33,154 nt of DNA. Origin: DASRDZ01 sp035652335. Lineage in GTDB: Bacteria; Chloroflexota; Dormibacteria; Aeolococcales; Aeolococcaceae. The stretch spans positions 1 through 33,154 of the forward strand of contig DASRDZ010000024.1 in assembly GCA_035652335.1 (NCBI GenBank), in the 5' to 3' direction. The position numbers were made by a program, and so were the translations under genes. Numbering within the stretch: the first letter of the stretch is position 1; every line of letters begins with the position of its first letter. The notes below the pieces were generated by a model. The model was given only the letters and a program-made list of their open reading frames with translations. It did not search any database and had not been told where the DNA came from. Below are positions 1-7,516 of the stretch, piece after piece.

Positions 1-1
1 C

Positions 2-181
2 GTCGAGCAGTTCGTCCACATGGTCCTGCAGAACACCGACCGCGCCTACGTCCTCGCCAAGGGACACGTCGTCCTCCAGGGTCGCTCCGCCGACCTCCTC
101 GCCGACCCCAAGCTCATGGCCGCCTACCTCGGCGAGGGTGCGGGACACTCGGCGCGCACTCCCGCGCGCGTCGGGAGTTAG
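2..181 (+). CDS. ABC transporter ATP-binding protein, LivF-like, C-terminal fragment (5' end outside window)
   Basis: Only the last 59 codons are present; the reading frame is open from the window edge to a TAG at 179-181. The segment reads VEQFVHMVLQNTDRAYVLAK, then a G-x-V-V-x-x-G turn, ADLLADP and AAYLGEG. This matches the end of branched-chain amino acid ABC ATPases (LivF type), where VEQN..AL...DRAYVLE.G..V.EG precedes ADP.V..AYLG. In that family the protein is a cytoplasmic ATPase that pairs with LivG to power uptake of branched-chain amino acids or related substrates through LivH/LivM. The tail after YLGE is longer than usual (about 15 residues, Arg/Ser rich). Walker A, the signature motif and Walker B lie outside the window, so the substrate cannot be judged. 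The next gene converges on it, so this is the end of its operon. Confidence 0.8.
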   Translation, partial: VEQFVHMVLQNTDRAYVLAKGHVVLQGRSADLLADPKLMAAYLGEGAGHSARTPARVGS

Positions 182-281
182 GGAAAGCGCTGACAACTAC
201 TGTCGCTCACGGGAAATGACGCGCGTCGCGACGCATGCGCTTGCGCCGCACGAGCCTGCCAGGAAGGGATGAGAGCGACGG

Positions 282-309
282 CCGGCGGCCCCGCGTGAGG
301 GGTCGCCGG
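282..309. terminator. Hairpin between convergent genes, probable terminator
   Basis: An 11-bp stem (CCGGCG, a G-T pair, CCCC) closes a 6-base loop GCGTGA at 293-298 and pairs with GGGG-T-CGCCGG at 299-309. It lies in the 145-base gap between the LivF-like gene and the convergent DUF3048 gene, so it could end transcription from both sides. There is no T tract, as is common in high-GC genomes. A 12-base perfect palindrome (GCGTCGCGACGC) at 223-234 is the only other structure I see in this gap. Confidence 0.4.
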
Positions 310-326
310 ACCGTACCGGGGCGGAG

Positions 327-1406
327 CTAGGGCCGCGTCGCCGCGGTGTTGCCCGTGGGCACGACCTCGATCCACACCGCCCCTGGCGCGATCGGCGCCG
401 GCGCCCCGCCCGCGAGGGTGAACTGCGGCGGCCCCCCGAACTCGGTGGCGGTCCAGGTCACGTTGTAGCCCTGCCCGTTGGTGAACACCTGCGCCGGCCC
501 GCTGCCGTTGAGGAAGTACTCCCAGCCCGCCGTGCAGCAGCCGTCCTCGATGTCGTCCTTGTTGAGGTTGGCCGGCACCTGCATCACCACCACGGTGGGG
601 ACGGTGATCGGCTTGCCGTTGTCGGCGTCGATGAAGATGCCCGTGTCCGGCTCAGTGCGCTGCCAGCCGCCTGCGCCCGCGTTCCAGCCCCACGACGGCC
701 GCTCCGACGGCGACACCGGCGCCGTGAACCCGCTGACGGGCGCCCCGCCCGCGGCGGTCAGCGAGCGGTTCCACAGGGTGTACGACACCGCCGGCCGGGC
801 CGAGCGACGCACCATGTCGTCGACGCGGCCGCCGTCCGTGTAGAGGTTGTGCGGCGCAGGGCGCGACGAGATGCGGAACATGTCGGCGCCCGCCGACGTC
901 TCCTCGAACCGCGGCGTTCCCCAGGTGCCCATGCGCGAGTAGACGTAGCCCGACGAGCCCGAGTAGATCAGGACGCCGCCGTACTGCCGGATCAGCACCG
1001 GCGAGATGAGCCGCGCGGACCGAACCGGGCCGACCTGTCCCTGCGGCTGGTGGAAGTAGATGGCGCTGAAGCGCGAGATGCCGCCCTCGGCCGAGTACTC
1101 GTAGACCACGTCGGCCGAGCTCAGCCCCGACTGGGGCCGGGCCGCGTTGAGGTTCTCCACCTGGATGATCGCCGGCGCCTGGTAGGTCGCCCCGGCCACG
1201 ATGGTCGGCTTGGGGGTCGGTGGCGGGGGCGCCTGGGTGGGCGGCGCGGCGGTCGGCGACTTGGCCGCCACCGAGGGCGACGCGCTCGCCGCCAGCTTGA
1301 CCGGCTGGTTGCTCCCGCAGGCGGCCACGGCGGTGACGCACACGGTGGCGGCGAGGCTGGCGAGCAGGCGTGGACGGCTGGCGAGATGAGTGCAAGTGCG
1401 CGACAT
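327..1406 (-). CDS. DUF3048 (YerB-like) lipoprotein
   Basis: The 359-residue product starts at the ATG at 1406. That start places a lipoprotein signal directly at the N terminus: an Arg-containing start, a hydrophobic run LLASLAATVCVTAVAA, then Cys followed by GSN. In-frame starts further upstream would add a non-coding-looking, Arg/Pro-rich stretch. After the lipobox comes a Pro/Ala/Thr linker (about residues 40-68), then a DUF3048 domain with its typical features: ARPQSGLSSADVVYEY, EGGISRF, PVRSAR, and HNLYTDG. The second half (about 230-355) corresponds to the family's C-terminal domain. Members such as Bacillus YerB are exported lipoproteins of unknown biochemical role. It is transcribed alone, convergent with the LivF-like gene. 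No Shine-Dalgarno is visible; a TAGTTT box lies at 1452-1447 on the minus strand. Confidence 0.85.
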   Translation of the reverse strand: MSRTCTHLASRPRLLASLAATVCVTAVAACGSNQPVKLAASASPSVAAKSPTAAPPTQAPPPPTPKPTIVAGATYQAPAIIQVENLNAARPQSGLSSADVVYEYSAEGGISRFSAIYFHQPQGQVGPVRSARLISPVLIRQYGGVLIYSGSSGYVYSRMGTWGTPRFEETSAGADMFRISSRPAPHNLYTDGGRVDDMVRRSARPAVSYTLWNRSLTAAGGAPVSGFTAPVSPSERPSWGWNAGAGGWQRTEPDTGIFIDADNGKPITVPTVVVMQVPANLNKDDIEDGCCTAGWEYFLNGSGPAQVFTNGQGYNVTWTATEFGGPPQFTLAGGAPAPIAPGAVWIEVVPTGNTAATRP

Positions 1407-1551
1407 TGGGGTTACCGATTGGGGGGCTGCTGTCGGAGGCGGCGCGAAACTACCACACCCCAGGCGAACGCGCAGCGGTGTGACGGCCCTGCGACTCCAG
1501 ACCTTCCCAATCGCCCCGACCACTCCGCACAGGGCGGCGTCGCGGTCACGG

Positions 1552-2379
1552 TCAGCCCAGCGCCGGGAGCACCTCGGAGACGAACTCCTCGATCCGTCCC
1601 TGCCCCTCGCTCGGCCAGCCGCACACCAGGTAGGCGAACCCCGCGTCGCGCCACTGCTCGGCGGTCCGCCGCACCTCGTCGAGCGGCCCCGACAGCGAGA
1701 GCGAGGTGGCTCGCCCGATCGCGGCCGGGTCCCGCCCCGCCTGCGTGGCGAGCTGCGAGAGCAGCGCCGACTTGCGCTTCATCTCCTCCAGCGGCCCGAA
1801 GGCATGCCACATGTCGGCGTAGCGCGCCACCAGCGGCAGCATCCGCCGCTCGCCCGAGGCGCCCACCCAGATGGGCGGATGGGGCTGCTGCACCGGCCGC
1901 GGCAGCAGGCGGGCGTTGCGCAGCGTGTACGCGCGACCCTGGAAGCGCACCGGCTCCCCGGTCATGAGCAGGGGGATCATCTGCAGGGCGTCCTCGAGCC
2001 GGTCGATGCGGCGCGACAGTGGCGGGAACTCGATGTCGAGCTCGCGGTGCTCCTCCTCGAACCAGGCGGCGCCGAGGGCCAGCTCCAGCCGCCCGTGGGA
2101 GGCGTGGTCGACGGTCACCGCCTCGGCGGCCAGCATCGAGGGGTGCCGGTAGGTGATCCCGGTCACCAGCAGCCCCAGGCGGATCCGCGAGGTCAGCCCT
2201 GCCAGGGCCGCCAGCGTGGTCATGCCCTCGAAGGTCGGCCCCGGGGTGTCGCCGTACATGGGCTTGAGGTGGTCGAAGCCCCACAGGCCGTCGAAGCCCG
2301 CCTCCTCCGCGAAGCGCGCCCGGCGCACCAGCTCGTCCCAGTCGAGACGCTGCTGGGCGATGTCGATTCCGTATCGCAT
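1552..2379 (-). CDS. LLM-class (luciferase-like) F420-dependent oxidoreductase
   Basis: The 275-residue product has the TIM-barrel pattern of the bacterial luciferase/LLM superfamily. It starts MRYGIDIAQQ, then ARFAEEAGFDGLWGFDHL, TTLAALAGLTSRIRLG, the ITYRHPSMLAAEAVTVDHAS region that flanks the flavin site, GRLELALGAAWFEEEH, PPIWVGASGERRMLPLVARYADMW, and a C-terminal GPLDEVRRTAEQWRDAGF. Many members use the deazaflavin F420, others FMN; the sequence alone does not settle the cofactor or the substrate. The ATG at 2379 was chosen because homologous sequence begins there and a GACAAT box lies exactly at -12 to -7 with no Shine-Dalgarno, which suggests a leaderless transcript. The upstream in-frame extension to 2538 is Arg/Pro rich and unlike the family. 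It is divergent from the C39-like lipoprotein gene. Confidence 0.88.
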   Translation of the reverse strand: MRYGIDIAQQRLDWDELVRRARFAEEAGFDGLWGFDHLKPMYGDTPGPTFEGMTTLAALAGLTSRIRLGLLVTGITYRHPSMLAAEAVTVDHASHGRLELALGAAWFEEEHRELDIEFPPLSRRIDRLEDALQMIPLLMTGEPVRFQGRAYTLRNARLLPRPVQQPHPPIWVGASGERRMLPLVARYADMWHAFGPLEEMKRKSALLSQLATQAGRDPAAIGRATSLSLSGPLDEVRRTAEQWRDAGFAYLVCGWPSEGQGRIEEFVSEVLPALG

Positions 2380-2385
2380 CGCGAC

Positions 2386-2391
2386 ATTGTC
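2386..2391 (-). promoter_or_regulatory. -10 box (GACAAT) of a probable leaderless promoter for the LLM oxidoreductase
   Basis: GACAAT on the minus strand occupies -12 to -7 relative to the A of the start codon at 2379. The same hexamer at the same distance precedes the gene starting at 14066. There is no purine-rich ribosome binding site between box and ATG. Confidence 0.45.
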
Positions 2392-2581
2392 GCCGCCCGG
2401 CACCCGGACCCGGACGGGCGGCAGCGGGGCTGCGCGCGCCGCTGCCGTCCGGGGGTTTCCCACGCGCCCTTCCTGGCGGACGGGGGCGGGAGGCTGTTGT
2501 CGATGCGGCCTCCCACTGTGCAATGACCGCCCGCCCACTCCGGCCGTTGCAGCCTGCGCAGGGCGGCGAAAGGCGTCTCTG

Positions 2582-2590
2582 TGCTACACA
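2582..2590 (+). promoter_or_regulatory. Extended -10 box (TGC-TACACA) before the C39-like lipoprotein gene
   Basis: TG-n-TACACA ends 7 bases before the GTG at 2598, consistent with a leaderless start there. The hexamer lacks the usual final T, so support is moderate. Confidence 0.35.
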
Positions 2591-2597
2591 GGGCGAC

Positions 2598-3356
2598 GTG
2601 TCCGCTCGCGATGCCGCGCGCGCGGCGGCGGGGCTGCCGGCGCTGCTCCTCCTCTCGGTCCTGGCCGGCTGCGCACCCGGCAGTCCCGTCGCAGCTCAGC
2701 GACCCACCCCGGCCGACCCGCCTGCGGCGACGCCCGCGCCGCCGAGCCCGACTCCGCTGGCCACGCCGGTGCCGCTCACGGTCGCCGTCACCGCGTTCCG
2801 GGAGCCGAACGACTACGCCCACCGCAACTACTGCGGCGCAGGCGCCACCGAGGTCCTCCTCTCCGCCTGGACGCCGAACCGCCCCGGCGTGGAGACGGTC
2901 GCCCGCGCCATCGGCATCGACCCCAACAGCGGGACCACCGGGGCGAGGACCGTCGCCGGGATCAACGCGCTGCTCCATCCGTGGCTCGGCGTCGACCGCT
3001 ACACCGGTGACCACGTGACCACCCTCGACGGTGTGCTGCAACGCCTGCGCACCGATCTCGGGAGTCGCGACGACCTGCAGCGCTACGGCCACACCGCGCC
3101 GGTGATGGTGCAGGCGATGACGAGGACGATGCCCGGGTGGCGCGGCTGGCAGGCGACGCACATGATCACCATCAGCGCCGCCAACCTCGACAGCGGGAAT
3201 CCCGACGCCGACACCGTCACCTACGCGGAGACACCGTCCACGGTGGCGGGGTACAACGGCCCTGACTTCCAGACCATCACCGTGCGCGCGCTCTGGACCG
3301 CGATGCAGGCGTTCCTCTCCGACGATCCAGGCGACCCGGTCAACGTCATCTGGTGA
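2598..3356 (+). CDS. Lipoprotein with a C39-peptidase-like (papain-fold) domain
   Basis: The 252-residue product read from the GTG at 2598 begins VSARDAARAAAGLPALLLLS, with the hydrophobic run ending at LAGC, a lipobox. A start at the ATG at 2523 would bury this signal 25 residues in. A Pro/Thr/Ala linker (about 30-60) precedes a domain with NYCGAGATEVLLSAW (candidate catalytic Cys near residue 77) and HMITISAAN (candidate His near 195). This order, Cys early and His followed by an Asn/Asp-type residue late, fits C39-like cysteine peptidase domains, which are often attached to exported or lipidated proteins. The usual Gln before the Cys is not obvious, so activity is uncertain. The function is unknown. 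It ends 13 bases from the stop of the convergent sirtuin gene. Confidence 0.65.
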   Translation: MSARDAARAAAGLPALLLLSVLAGCAPGSPVAAQRPTPADPPAATPAPPSPTPLATPVPLTVAVTAFREPNDYAHRNYCGAGATEVLLSAWTPNRPGVETVARAIGIDPNSGTTGARTVAGINALLHPWLGVDRYTGDHVTTLDGVLQRLRTDLGSRDDLQRYGHTAPVMVQAMTRTMPGWRGWQATHMITISAANLDSGNPDADTVTYAETPSTVAGYNGPDFQTITVRALWTAMQAFLSDDPGDPVNVIW

Positions 3357-3369
3357 CGCCGGACGCTCG

Positions 3370-4125
3370 TCAGCTGGCGATCGCCGCGACCAGCGCAGGC
3401 AGAACGGTTCCGGTCCGTCCGCGGATCACCGCGGAGGCGGCGAGGTCGAGGTCGGTGTCGCCGTCGTTGACGATCACCAGTCGCGCTCCGCTCCGCGCGG
3501 CATGCAGCGGCACGCCAGCCGCGGGCCACACCGACAGGGTGGAGCCCACCGCCAGGCAGACGTCGCACGACGCCGCGTAGTCCATCGCCCGGTCCACGTC
3601 GGCCTCGATCAACGCCTGCCCGAAGCTGATGGTGGCGGCCTTGATCAGGCCGCCGCATCGCTCGCAGTGAGGGTCCTCCTCACCCTCGCGCACTCGCGAC
3701 AGCACCACGTCCATGGGCATGCGCCGCCCGCACGAGAGGCAGCCGGCCTGGCGCGTCGTGCCGTGCAGCTCGATGACGTTGCGCGAGCCGGCGACCTGGT
3801 GCAGTCCGTCGATGTTCTGCGTCACCACGGCGGGCACCTTGCCCATCTCCTCGAGCGACACCAGGGCGCGATGTCCATCGTTCGGCTGCGCCGTGTCGAC
3901 CGGCGACTCGAGTCGCAGCCGCCAGGTTTCGCGGCGCACCTCGGGGTCGGCGAGGTACCTCTGGATCGTGGAGCGCAGGGGGTCGCGCGTCCGCCAGACG
4001 CCGTTGGGTCCGCGGAAGTCGGGGATGCCGGATTCGGTGGAGATCCCCGCGCCGGTGAACACCAGGACCCGGGAGGCGTCGCGCAGCCAGGCCGCCACGG
4101 TGCGGAGCGCCTGGTCGCCGGCCAC
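3370..4125 (-). CDS. NAD-dependent protein deacylase, SIR2 family (sirtuin)
   Basis: The 251-residue product has all sirtuin landmarks: GAGIS at 25-29, GIPDFRGPNGVW at 33-44, TQNIDGLHQVAG at 102-113, the catalytic His at 121 (ELHG), and a zinc site of two Cys-x2-Cys pairs at 129/132 and 154/157. A late G-S-T-L segment (AVGSTLSVWPAAG) and LVIVNDGDT complete the NAD-binding fold. Sirtuins remove acyl groups from lysines using NAD and act in the cytoplasm; acetyl-CoA synthetase is the best-known bacterial target, but no acs gene is nearby. The GTG start at 4125 is supported by a TAGACT box 7 bases upstream and the absence of a Shine-Dalgarno. The GNAT gene in this window is 14 kb away and not obviously linked. 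Confidence 0.93.
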   Translation of the reverse strand: MAGDQALRTVAAWLRDASRVLVFTGAGISTESGIPDFRGPNGVWRTRDPLRSTIQRYLADPEVRRETWRLRLESPVDTAQPNDGHRALVSLEEMGKVPAVVTQNIDGLHQVAGSRNVIELHGTTRQAGCLSCGRRMPMDVVLSRVREGEEDPHCERCGGLIKAATISFGQALIEADVDRAMDYAASCDVCLAVGSTLSVWPAAGVPLHAARSGARLVIVNDGDTDLDLAASAVIRGRTGTVLPALVAAIAS

Positions 4126-4132
4126 GCCCGCC

Positions 4133-4138
4133 AGTCTA
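4133..4138 (-). promoter_or_regulatory. -10 box (TAGACT) of a probable leaderless promoter for the sirtuin gene
   Basis: TAGACT on the minus strand lies at -13 to -8 relative to the GTG at 4125. No Shine-Dalgarno is present between box and start. Confidence 0.5.
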
Positions 4139-4309
4139 GGGGCGGGGCCTGCGACACGACTGTCACATGGGTCCCTGGGGTTGCAGTGGGCAGCGGCTAT
4201 ACTCCCGCTTTGACACGCATGAAGTCGTCCTCCCGGGACGTTCGAAGGCGTGACACCCGTTCAGTGGGCTCGAATGACATGGTGACTGGGCTGTGACGCC
4301 ACTTCGTCG

Positions 4310-4485
4310 GTGAGTCAGATGGGGCTGTCCTCAGCTGCCGTCGGCGAGGAGTACCTCGCCGCGGTGGTCCCGCCGGGACTTCCCCCAAGGACGACGCCCG
4401 CGCAAGGGAGGGGGCGAACGCCTTTCTGCAGATCCTCCTGCGCCATCTGGAGGGGGATGCGGAGGCACTGGGCGACGCCGAGACG
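4310..4485 (+). other. Probable N-terminal coding extension of the histidine kinase, in two frames
   Basis: From the GTG at 4310 (or ATG at 4319) one frame reads SSAAVGEEYLAAVVPPGLPP with coding-like third positions. From about 4387 the frame of the kinase downstream takes over (KDDARAREGANAFLQILLRH) and runs without a stop into the ATG at 4486. The switch falls on a run of five C at 4382-4386; one more C would fuse the two frames. The joined segment plus the kinase's first 40 residues looks like the helical N-terminal sensor domain found in RsbRD/PucR-type proteins and many orphan kinases. The rest of the gap, 4139-4309, shows nothing I can name beyond a TATACT at 4198-4203 without a matching -35. 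Confidence 0.45.
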
Positions 4486-5886
4486 ATGCTGCGCGCCGTC
4501 GCCACCCAGGTGGTCGAGGAGGGAGACGACGCCGGCGTCCTCCTCGACCGCTTCGACGCAGGGCGCCACGTCCTGATCCGGGCGCTGCTGGAGAGCGGTG
4601 CCGGCGCCGAGGCGGCGTCCCAGGCCGACGACCGGCTGCGCCTCGCCCAGAGCGCCGCCCGCACCGCCATTCGCGACGCCCAGGCGGGCTACGAGGCCGT
4701 CATCGACGCGGCGGTCGCCGAGGTGAGCCGGGCGATCGAGGACGGAGCGGCGCCGGAGGAGGCGATGCAGGTGGCGGCCGCGTCGCTCTCCGGTCTGGTC
4801 AACGCCGATCGCGCCCGCGTCTGGCTGGAGGCGGGTGGCGGGCGGCTGGAGCTGGTGGCCAGCGCCGGCAGCGCCTCGCCGAGCGGCTTCTACGTCAGCA
4901 GCGACAAGGGCGTGCTCGCCGAGATCATGCACGGGGCCGAGGCGGTGCGGCAGTGTCCCGTCGACCCCACCCAGTGGGCGGCGGCGGTGCCCACCCTGCC
5001 GATCCCGGGCGCCGCGCTGTTCCTGCCGCTGGCCACGGTGGGCCGCCCGTTCGGGCTGGTCTACGCCCTGCGCAACGCGCCGGACGCCTTCAGCGACTCG
5101 GCGATGCGCCGCGCCTCGCGCTTCGTCGAGCGGGTGGAGCCGGCGCTGGCCTGGGCCATGCAGCTTCGCTCGGTGCAGCGCTGGGCCGAGGCGTCGCAGG
5201 ACTTCCTGCGCATCACCACCCACGAGCTGCGGCGTCCTCTCACCGTGCTGCGCGGCTACCTCGACATGATCGGCGACGTCGAGCCGCAGGAGGCGACGGT
5301 GCTGATGGAGCGGATCAGCCGCGCCGCCGACCAGCTCGCCGAGCTGCTCAGCGGCGTGACCGACACCGTCACCCTCGAGGACCCGGCCCGCAACCTCACC
5401 CTGCGACGCGTGCGGGTCGGCGACATCCTCGAGACCGTGGTCGGCAACGCCGCGGACGAGGCCGCCCAGCAGGGCGTGACCATGTGGGTCGAGTCGACGG
5501 CCGACGACGTGGTCATGCAGTGCGACGTCGACAACGTCCAGCACGCCCTCGCCAACCTGCTCAGCAACGCCTTCCGCCACACCCAGGGCGAGCGCCGGGT
5601 CTGGCTGGAGGCCGCCTCCGACGGGGCCCGCTACGTCCGCTTCGCCGTCCGCGACGAGGGCATCGGCTTCGACGAGGCCGAGGCGGACAAGCTCTTCGAG
5701 AAGTACTACCGCTCCGACGCGACCAGGCGCAGCACCAGCCCCGGCAGCGGGCTCGGGCTGTACTTCGTGCGCCTCGTCGCCGAGCGGCACAGCGGGCGCG
5801 CCACCGCCGAGAACGTCCCCGGGAACGGCGCCCGCTTCACCCTGGAGCTCCCCCTCGAGCCCGGTTTGGTCCCCTGGAGCATGTAG
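4486..5886 (+). CDS. Orphan sensor histidine kinase (GAF, HisKA, HATPase)
   Basis: The 466-residue product has a helical start (1-75), a GAF-like sensor domain (about 80-225), a HisKA dimerisation helix with the phospho-accepting His at 246 in THELRRP, and a HATPase domain: N box NLLSNAFRH from residue 357, G1 DEGIGF near 390, F box LFEKYYRSD, and G2 GSGLGLYFVRLVAERHSG near 420. It should autophosphorylate and pass phosphate to a response regulator, but none is encoded in this window. No transmembrane segment is visible, so it is probably cytoplasmic. The ATG at 4486 is the only ATG/GTG start in this frame, yet coding-like sequence continues upstream, so this start is probably internal to the true protein (see the separate entry for 4310-4485). 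A repeat cluster begins at the base after the stop codon. Confidence 0.85.
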   Translation: MLRAVATQVVEEGDDAGVLLDRFDAGRHVLIRALLESGAGAEAASQADDRLRLAQSAARTAIRDAQAGYEAVIDAAVAEVSRAIEDGAAPEEAMQVAAASLSGLVNADRARVWLEAGGGRLELVASAGSASPSGFYVSSDKGVLAEIMHGAEAVRQCPVDPTQWAAAVPTLPIPGAALFLPLATVGRPFGLVYALRNAPDAFSDSAMRRASRFVERVEPALAWAMQLRSVQRWAEASQDFLRITTHELRRPLTVLRGYLDMIGDVEPQEATVLMERISRAADQLAELLSGVTDTVTLEDPARNLTLRRVRVGDILETVVGNAADEAAQQGVTMWVESTADDVVMQCDVDNVQHALANLLSNAFRHTQGERRVWLEAASDGARYVRFAVRDEGIGFDEAEADKLFEKYYRSDATRRSTSPGSGLGLYFVRLVAERHSGRATAENVPGNGARFTLELPLEPGLVPWSM

Positions 5887-5985
5887 CCGGCGCGATGCGC
5901 CGGCACCCGGCGGGCTTCAGCCCGCCGAGGAGGGGTACGAGGGGAGGATCTGCCTCCCCTCCTGTGGCGCGCGTCTGAGCGCGCC
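5887..5985 (+). repeat. Composite hairpin repeat, copy A (TTCA / ATCTG / GTCTGA loops)
   Basis: Four consecutive perfect hairpins follow the kinase stop codon. 5887-5903: 7-bp stem, loop GAT. 5908-5927: 8-bp stem CGGCGGGC, loop TTCA. 5939-5961: 9-bp stem, loop ATCTG. 5966-5985: 7-bp stem GGCGCGC, loop GTCTGA. The last three recur, as reverse complement and with altered but still paired stems, in copy D (26088-26172). The TTCA and ATCTG units also recur in copies B and C. The element may act as a terminator or a 3'-end structure. Confidence 0.75.
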
Positions 5986-6030
5986 GATGAAACGCTCCCG
6001 GCTCAGATGGCGCAACCGCCGCCGTCAACG

Positions 6031-6036
6031 TACTCT
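6031..6036 (+). promoter_or_regulatory. -10 box (TACTCT) of a probable leaderless promoter
   Basis: TACTCT sits exactly at -12 to -7 relative to the ATG at 6043, with no Shine-Dalgarno between. This favours 6043 over the upstream ATG at 6007 as the start. Confidence 0.5.
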
Positions 6037-6042
6037 TGGCGC

Positions 6043-6645
6043 ATGCTCGGACGCCGCACCTCCCGGCAGGCGGACGACGGCCCCAAGGGCCTGCTCCCCT
6101 TCCTGAAGCGCTGGACCATCCCGATCATCGGCGCCATCACCCCGGTGGGCCTGATCGTGGTCAACATCGCGGCGTTCATCGTCAAGCACCTCGCCGAGTT
6201 CCGCTGGTCGATCACGGTGGCCGCCTTCGTCAGCTCGATGATGCTGAACAGCTGGATGGCGGTGAACGTCTTCCGCGTCGTGCAGCGGCGCCGTCCCGAG
6301 CACTCCCTGGTGCAGGACCGCAACCAGGAGCTGGTCCTGGTCGGCGGCGTCGGCGTGGTCATCATCCTCTCGCTGCTGGCGGCGCTCTTCTGCTACTGGG
6401 GCCTCAGCGATCCCAACAGCCTCCCCAACGGGGCCACCTTCTTCAGCGGCGCGGTGGCCATCGCGCTGCCCATCGTGCTGCAAGGCGTGTTCGCGCGCGG
6501 CCGCGGGTTGCGCAGCGGGGCTGACACGCGGGTGACCCCGGGCCCGCGCGGCACGCCGTCGGTCCCGCCGCCGCCGCCGCCCGCCGGTCCCGCGGCGGGA
6601 ACCTCCAGCGGCTACACGCCGCCGCGCTACCTGCCCCCGTCGTAG
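6043..6645 (+). CDS. Four-helix membrane protein of unknown function
   Basis: I do not recognise a family. The 200-residue product begins MLGRRTSRQADD and has four predicted membrane segments: about 20-45 (IPIIGAITPVGLIVVNIAAF), 55-75 (ITVAAFVSSMMLNSWMAVNV), 100-120 (LVLVGGVGVVIILSLLAALF) and 132-152 (FFSGAVAIALPIVLQGVFA). The C-terminal 45 residues are Gly/Pro rich with a run of seven prolines, probably a disordered cytoplasmic tail. The start at 6043 is chosen from the -10 box just before it. Its TAG stop overlaps the GTG of the SDR gene by one base (TAGTG), so the two are probably co-translated. Nothing in the sequence indicates a substrate or partner. Confidence 0.7.
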   Translation: MLGRRTSRQADDGPKGLLPFLKRWTIPIIGAITPVGLIVVNIAAFIVKHLAEFRWSITVAAFVSSMMLNSWMAVNVFRVVQRRRPEHSLVQDRNQELVLVGGVGVVIILSLLAALFCYWGLSDPNSLPNGATFFSGAVAIALPIVLQGVFARGRGLRSGADTRVTPGPRGTPSVPPPPPPAGPAAGTSSGYTPPRYLPPS

Positions 6646-7451
6646 TGCGCATCAGCGGCGCGGTGGCGGTGGTCACCGGCGCGTCGTCCGGCATCGGCGA
6701 GGCGACGGCGGTGGAGCTGGCCCGCCGCGGCGCGCGGGTGGTCGGCGTGGCCCGGCGCGAGGAGCGGCTGCGCTCGCTGGTGGAGCGCATCGGCGGCGGG
6801 GCATCGTACGCCGTCTGCGACGTCGCCTCCGACGCCGAGGTGTCGGACGCGGCCTCCCGCGTTCTGGACAGGCATGGCCACATCGACCTCCTCGTCAACA
6901 ACGCGGGGACGCCGCTGCACCGCGCCTTCCTCGACACCGGGGTGGCCGACGTGGCGCGCGTGATGGAGGTCAACTACCTGGGGCAGGTGCGCTGGATGAA
7001 GGCGGCGCTGCCCTCGATGGTGGAGCGGGGGAGGGGCAGCATCGTCAACGTGGCCTCCGCCGCGGGCGCGGCGCCCTGGACCTGGGAGGCGGCCTACTCG
7101 GCGTCGAAGGCGGCGGTGATCGCGCTGACCGAGGCGGTGGCGCCGGAGCTGGCGCGGCAGGGCGTTCACTGCGCCTGGGTCAACCCCGGGCTGGTGCGCA
7201 CCGAGATCTTCAGCGACGAGGCGCTGCGCCACGTGCCGCCGCGGGTGCGCCGCTCCTTCATGGAGCCCGAGCGCGTCGCCCGGGCGATCTGCGCGCTCGT
7301 CGAGCGCGAGGGCGCGGCGGTGAGCGTGCCCCGGGCGATCGGCCTCCCGCCCCTGGTGCGCCAGCTCCTGCCGCGGGCCTACCGCGCCGGGCTGCGGCGC
7401 ACCTACGAGGCGACCCTGAAACGTGACGCCGACCTGCCCGATCACGGGTAG
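6645..7451 (+). CDS. Short-chain dehydrogenase/reductase (SDR), classical type
   Basis: The 268-residue product has the classical SDR signature: the cofactor motif TGASSGIG at 11-18, a D at 59 (CDV) for the adenine ring, NNAG at 85-88, and the catalytic set N110, S138, Y151 and K155 in YSASK. Residue pattern VARREER after the second strand (Arg-rich) suggests NADP(H) rather than NAD(H). PGLVRTEIF at about 182-190 is the usual substrate-loop start, and the C terminus carries a 60-residue hydrophobic/basic extension (LPPLVRQLLPRAYRAGLRR) that resembles membrane-associated SDRs. The substrate is not evident. The GTG start overlaps the preceding stop codon, giving a two-gene unit with the membrane protein upstream. 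Confidence 0.9.
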   Translation: MRISGAVAVVTGASSGIGEATAVELARRGARVVGVARREERLRSLVERIGGGASYAVCDVASDAEVSDAASRVLDRHGHIDLLVNNAGTPLHRAFLDTGVADVARVMEVNYLGQVRWMKAALPSMVERGRGSIVNVASAAGAAPWTWEAAYSASKAAVIALTEAVAPELARQGVHCAWVNPGLVRTEIFSDEALRHVPPRVRRSFMEPERVARAICALVEREGAAVSVPRAIGLPPLVRQLLPRAYRAGLRRTYEATLKRDADLPDHG

Positions 7452-7516
7452 GATGGCGTGCGGCGGCCGCTCGGCGCGCCGTCTCACACCGCATCGCTGA
7501 GGCGAACGAGGAAACG

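Noticed and set aside
4198..4215. TATACT and TTGACA motifs before the histidine kinase
   Set aside because: They are in the wrong order for one promoter, and neither has a partner at a 16-18 base spacing.
5887..5985. CRISPR array
   Set aside because: The hairpins are different from each other, there are no equal-length spacers, and no cas genes are present.
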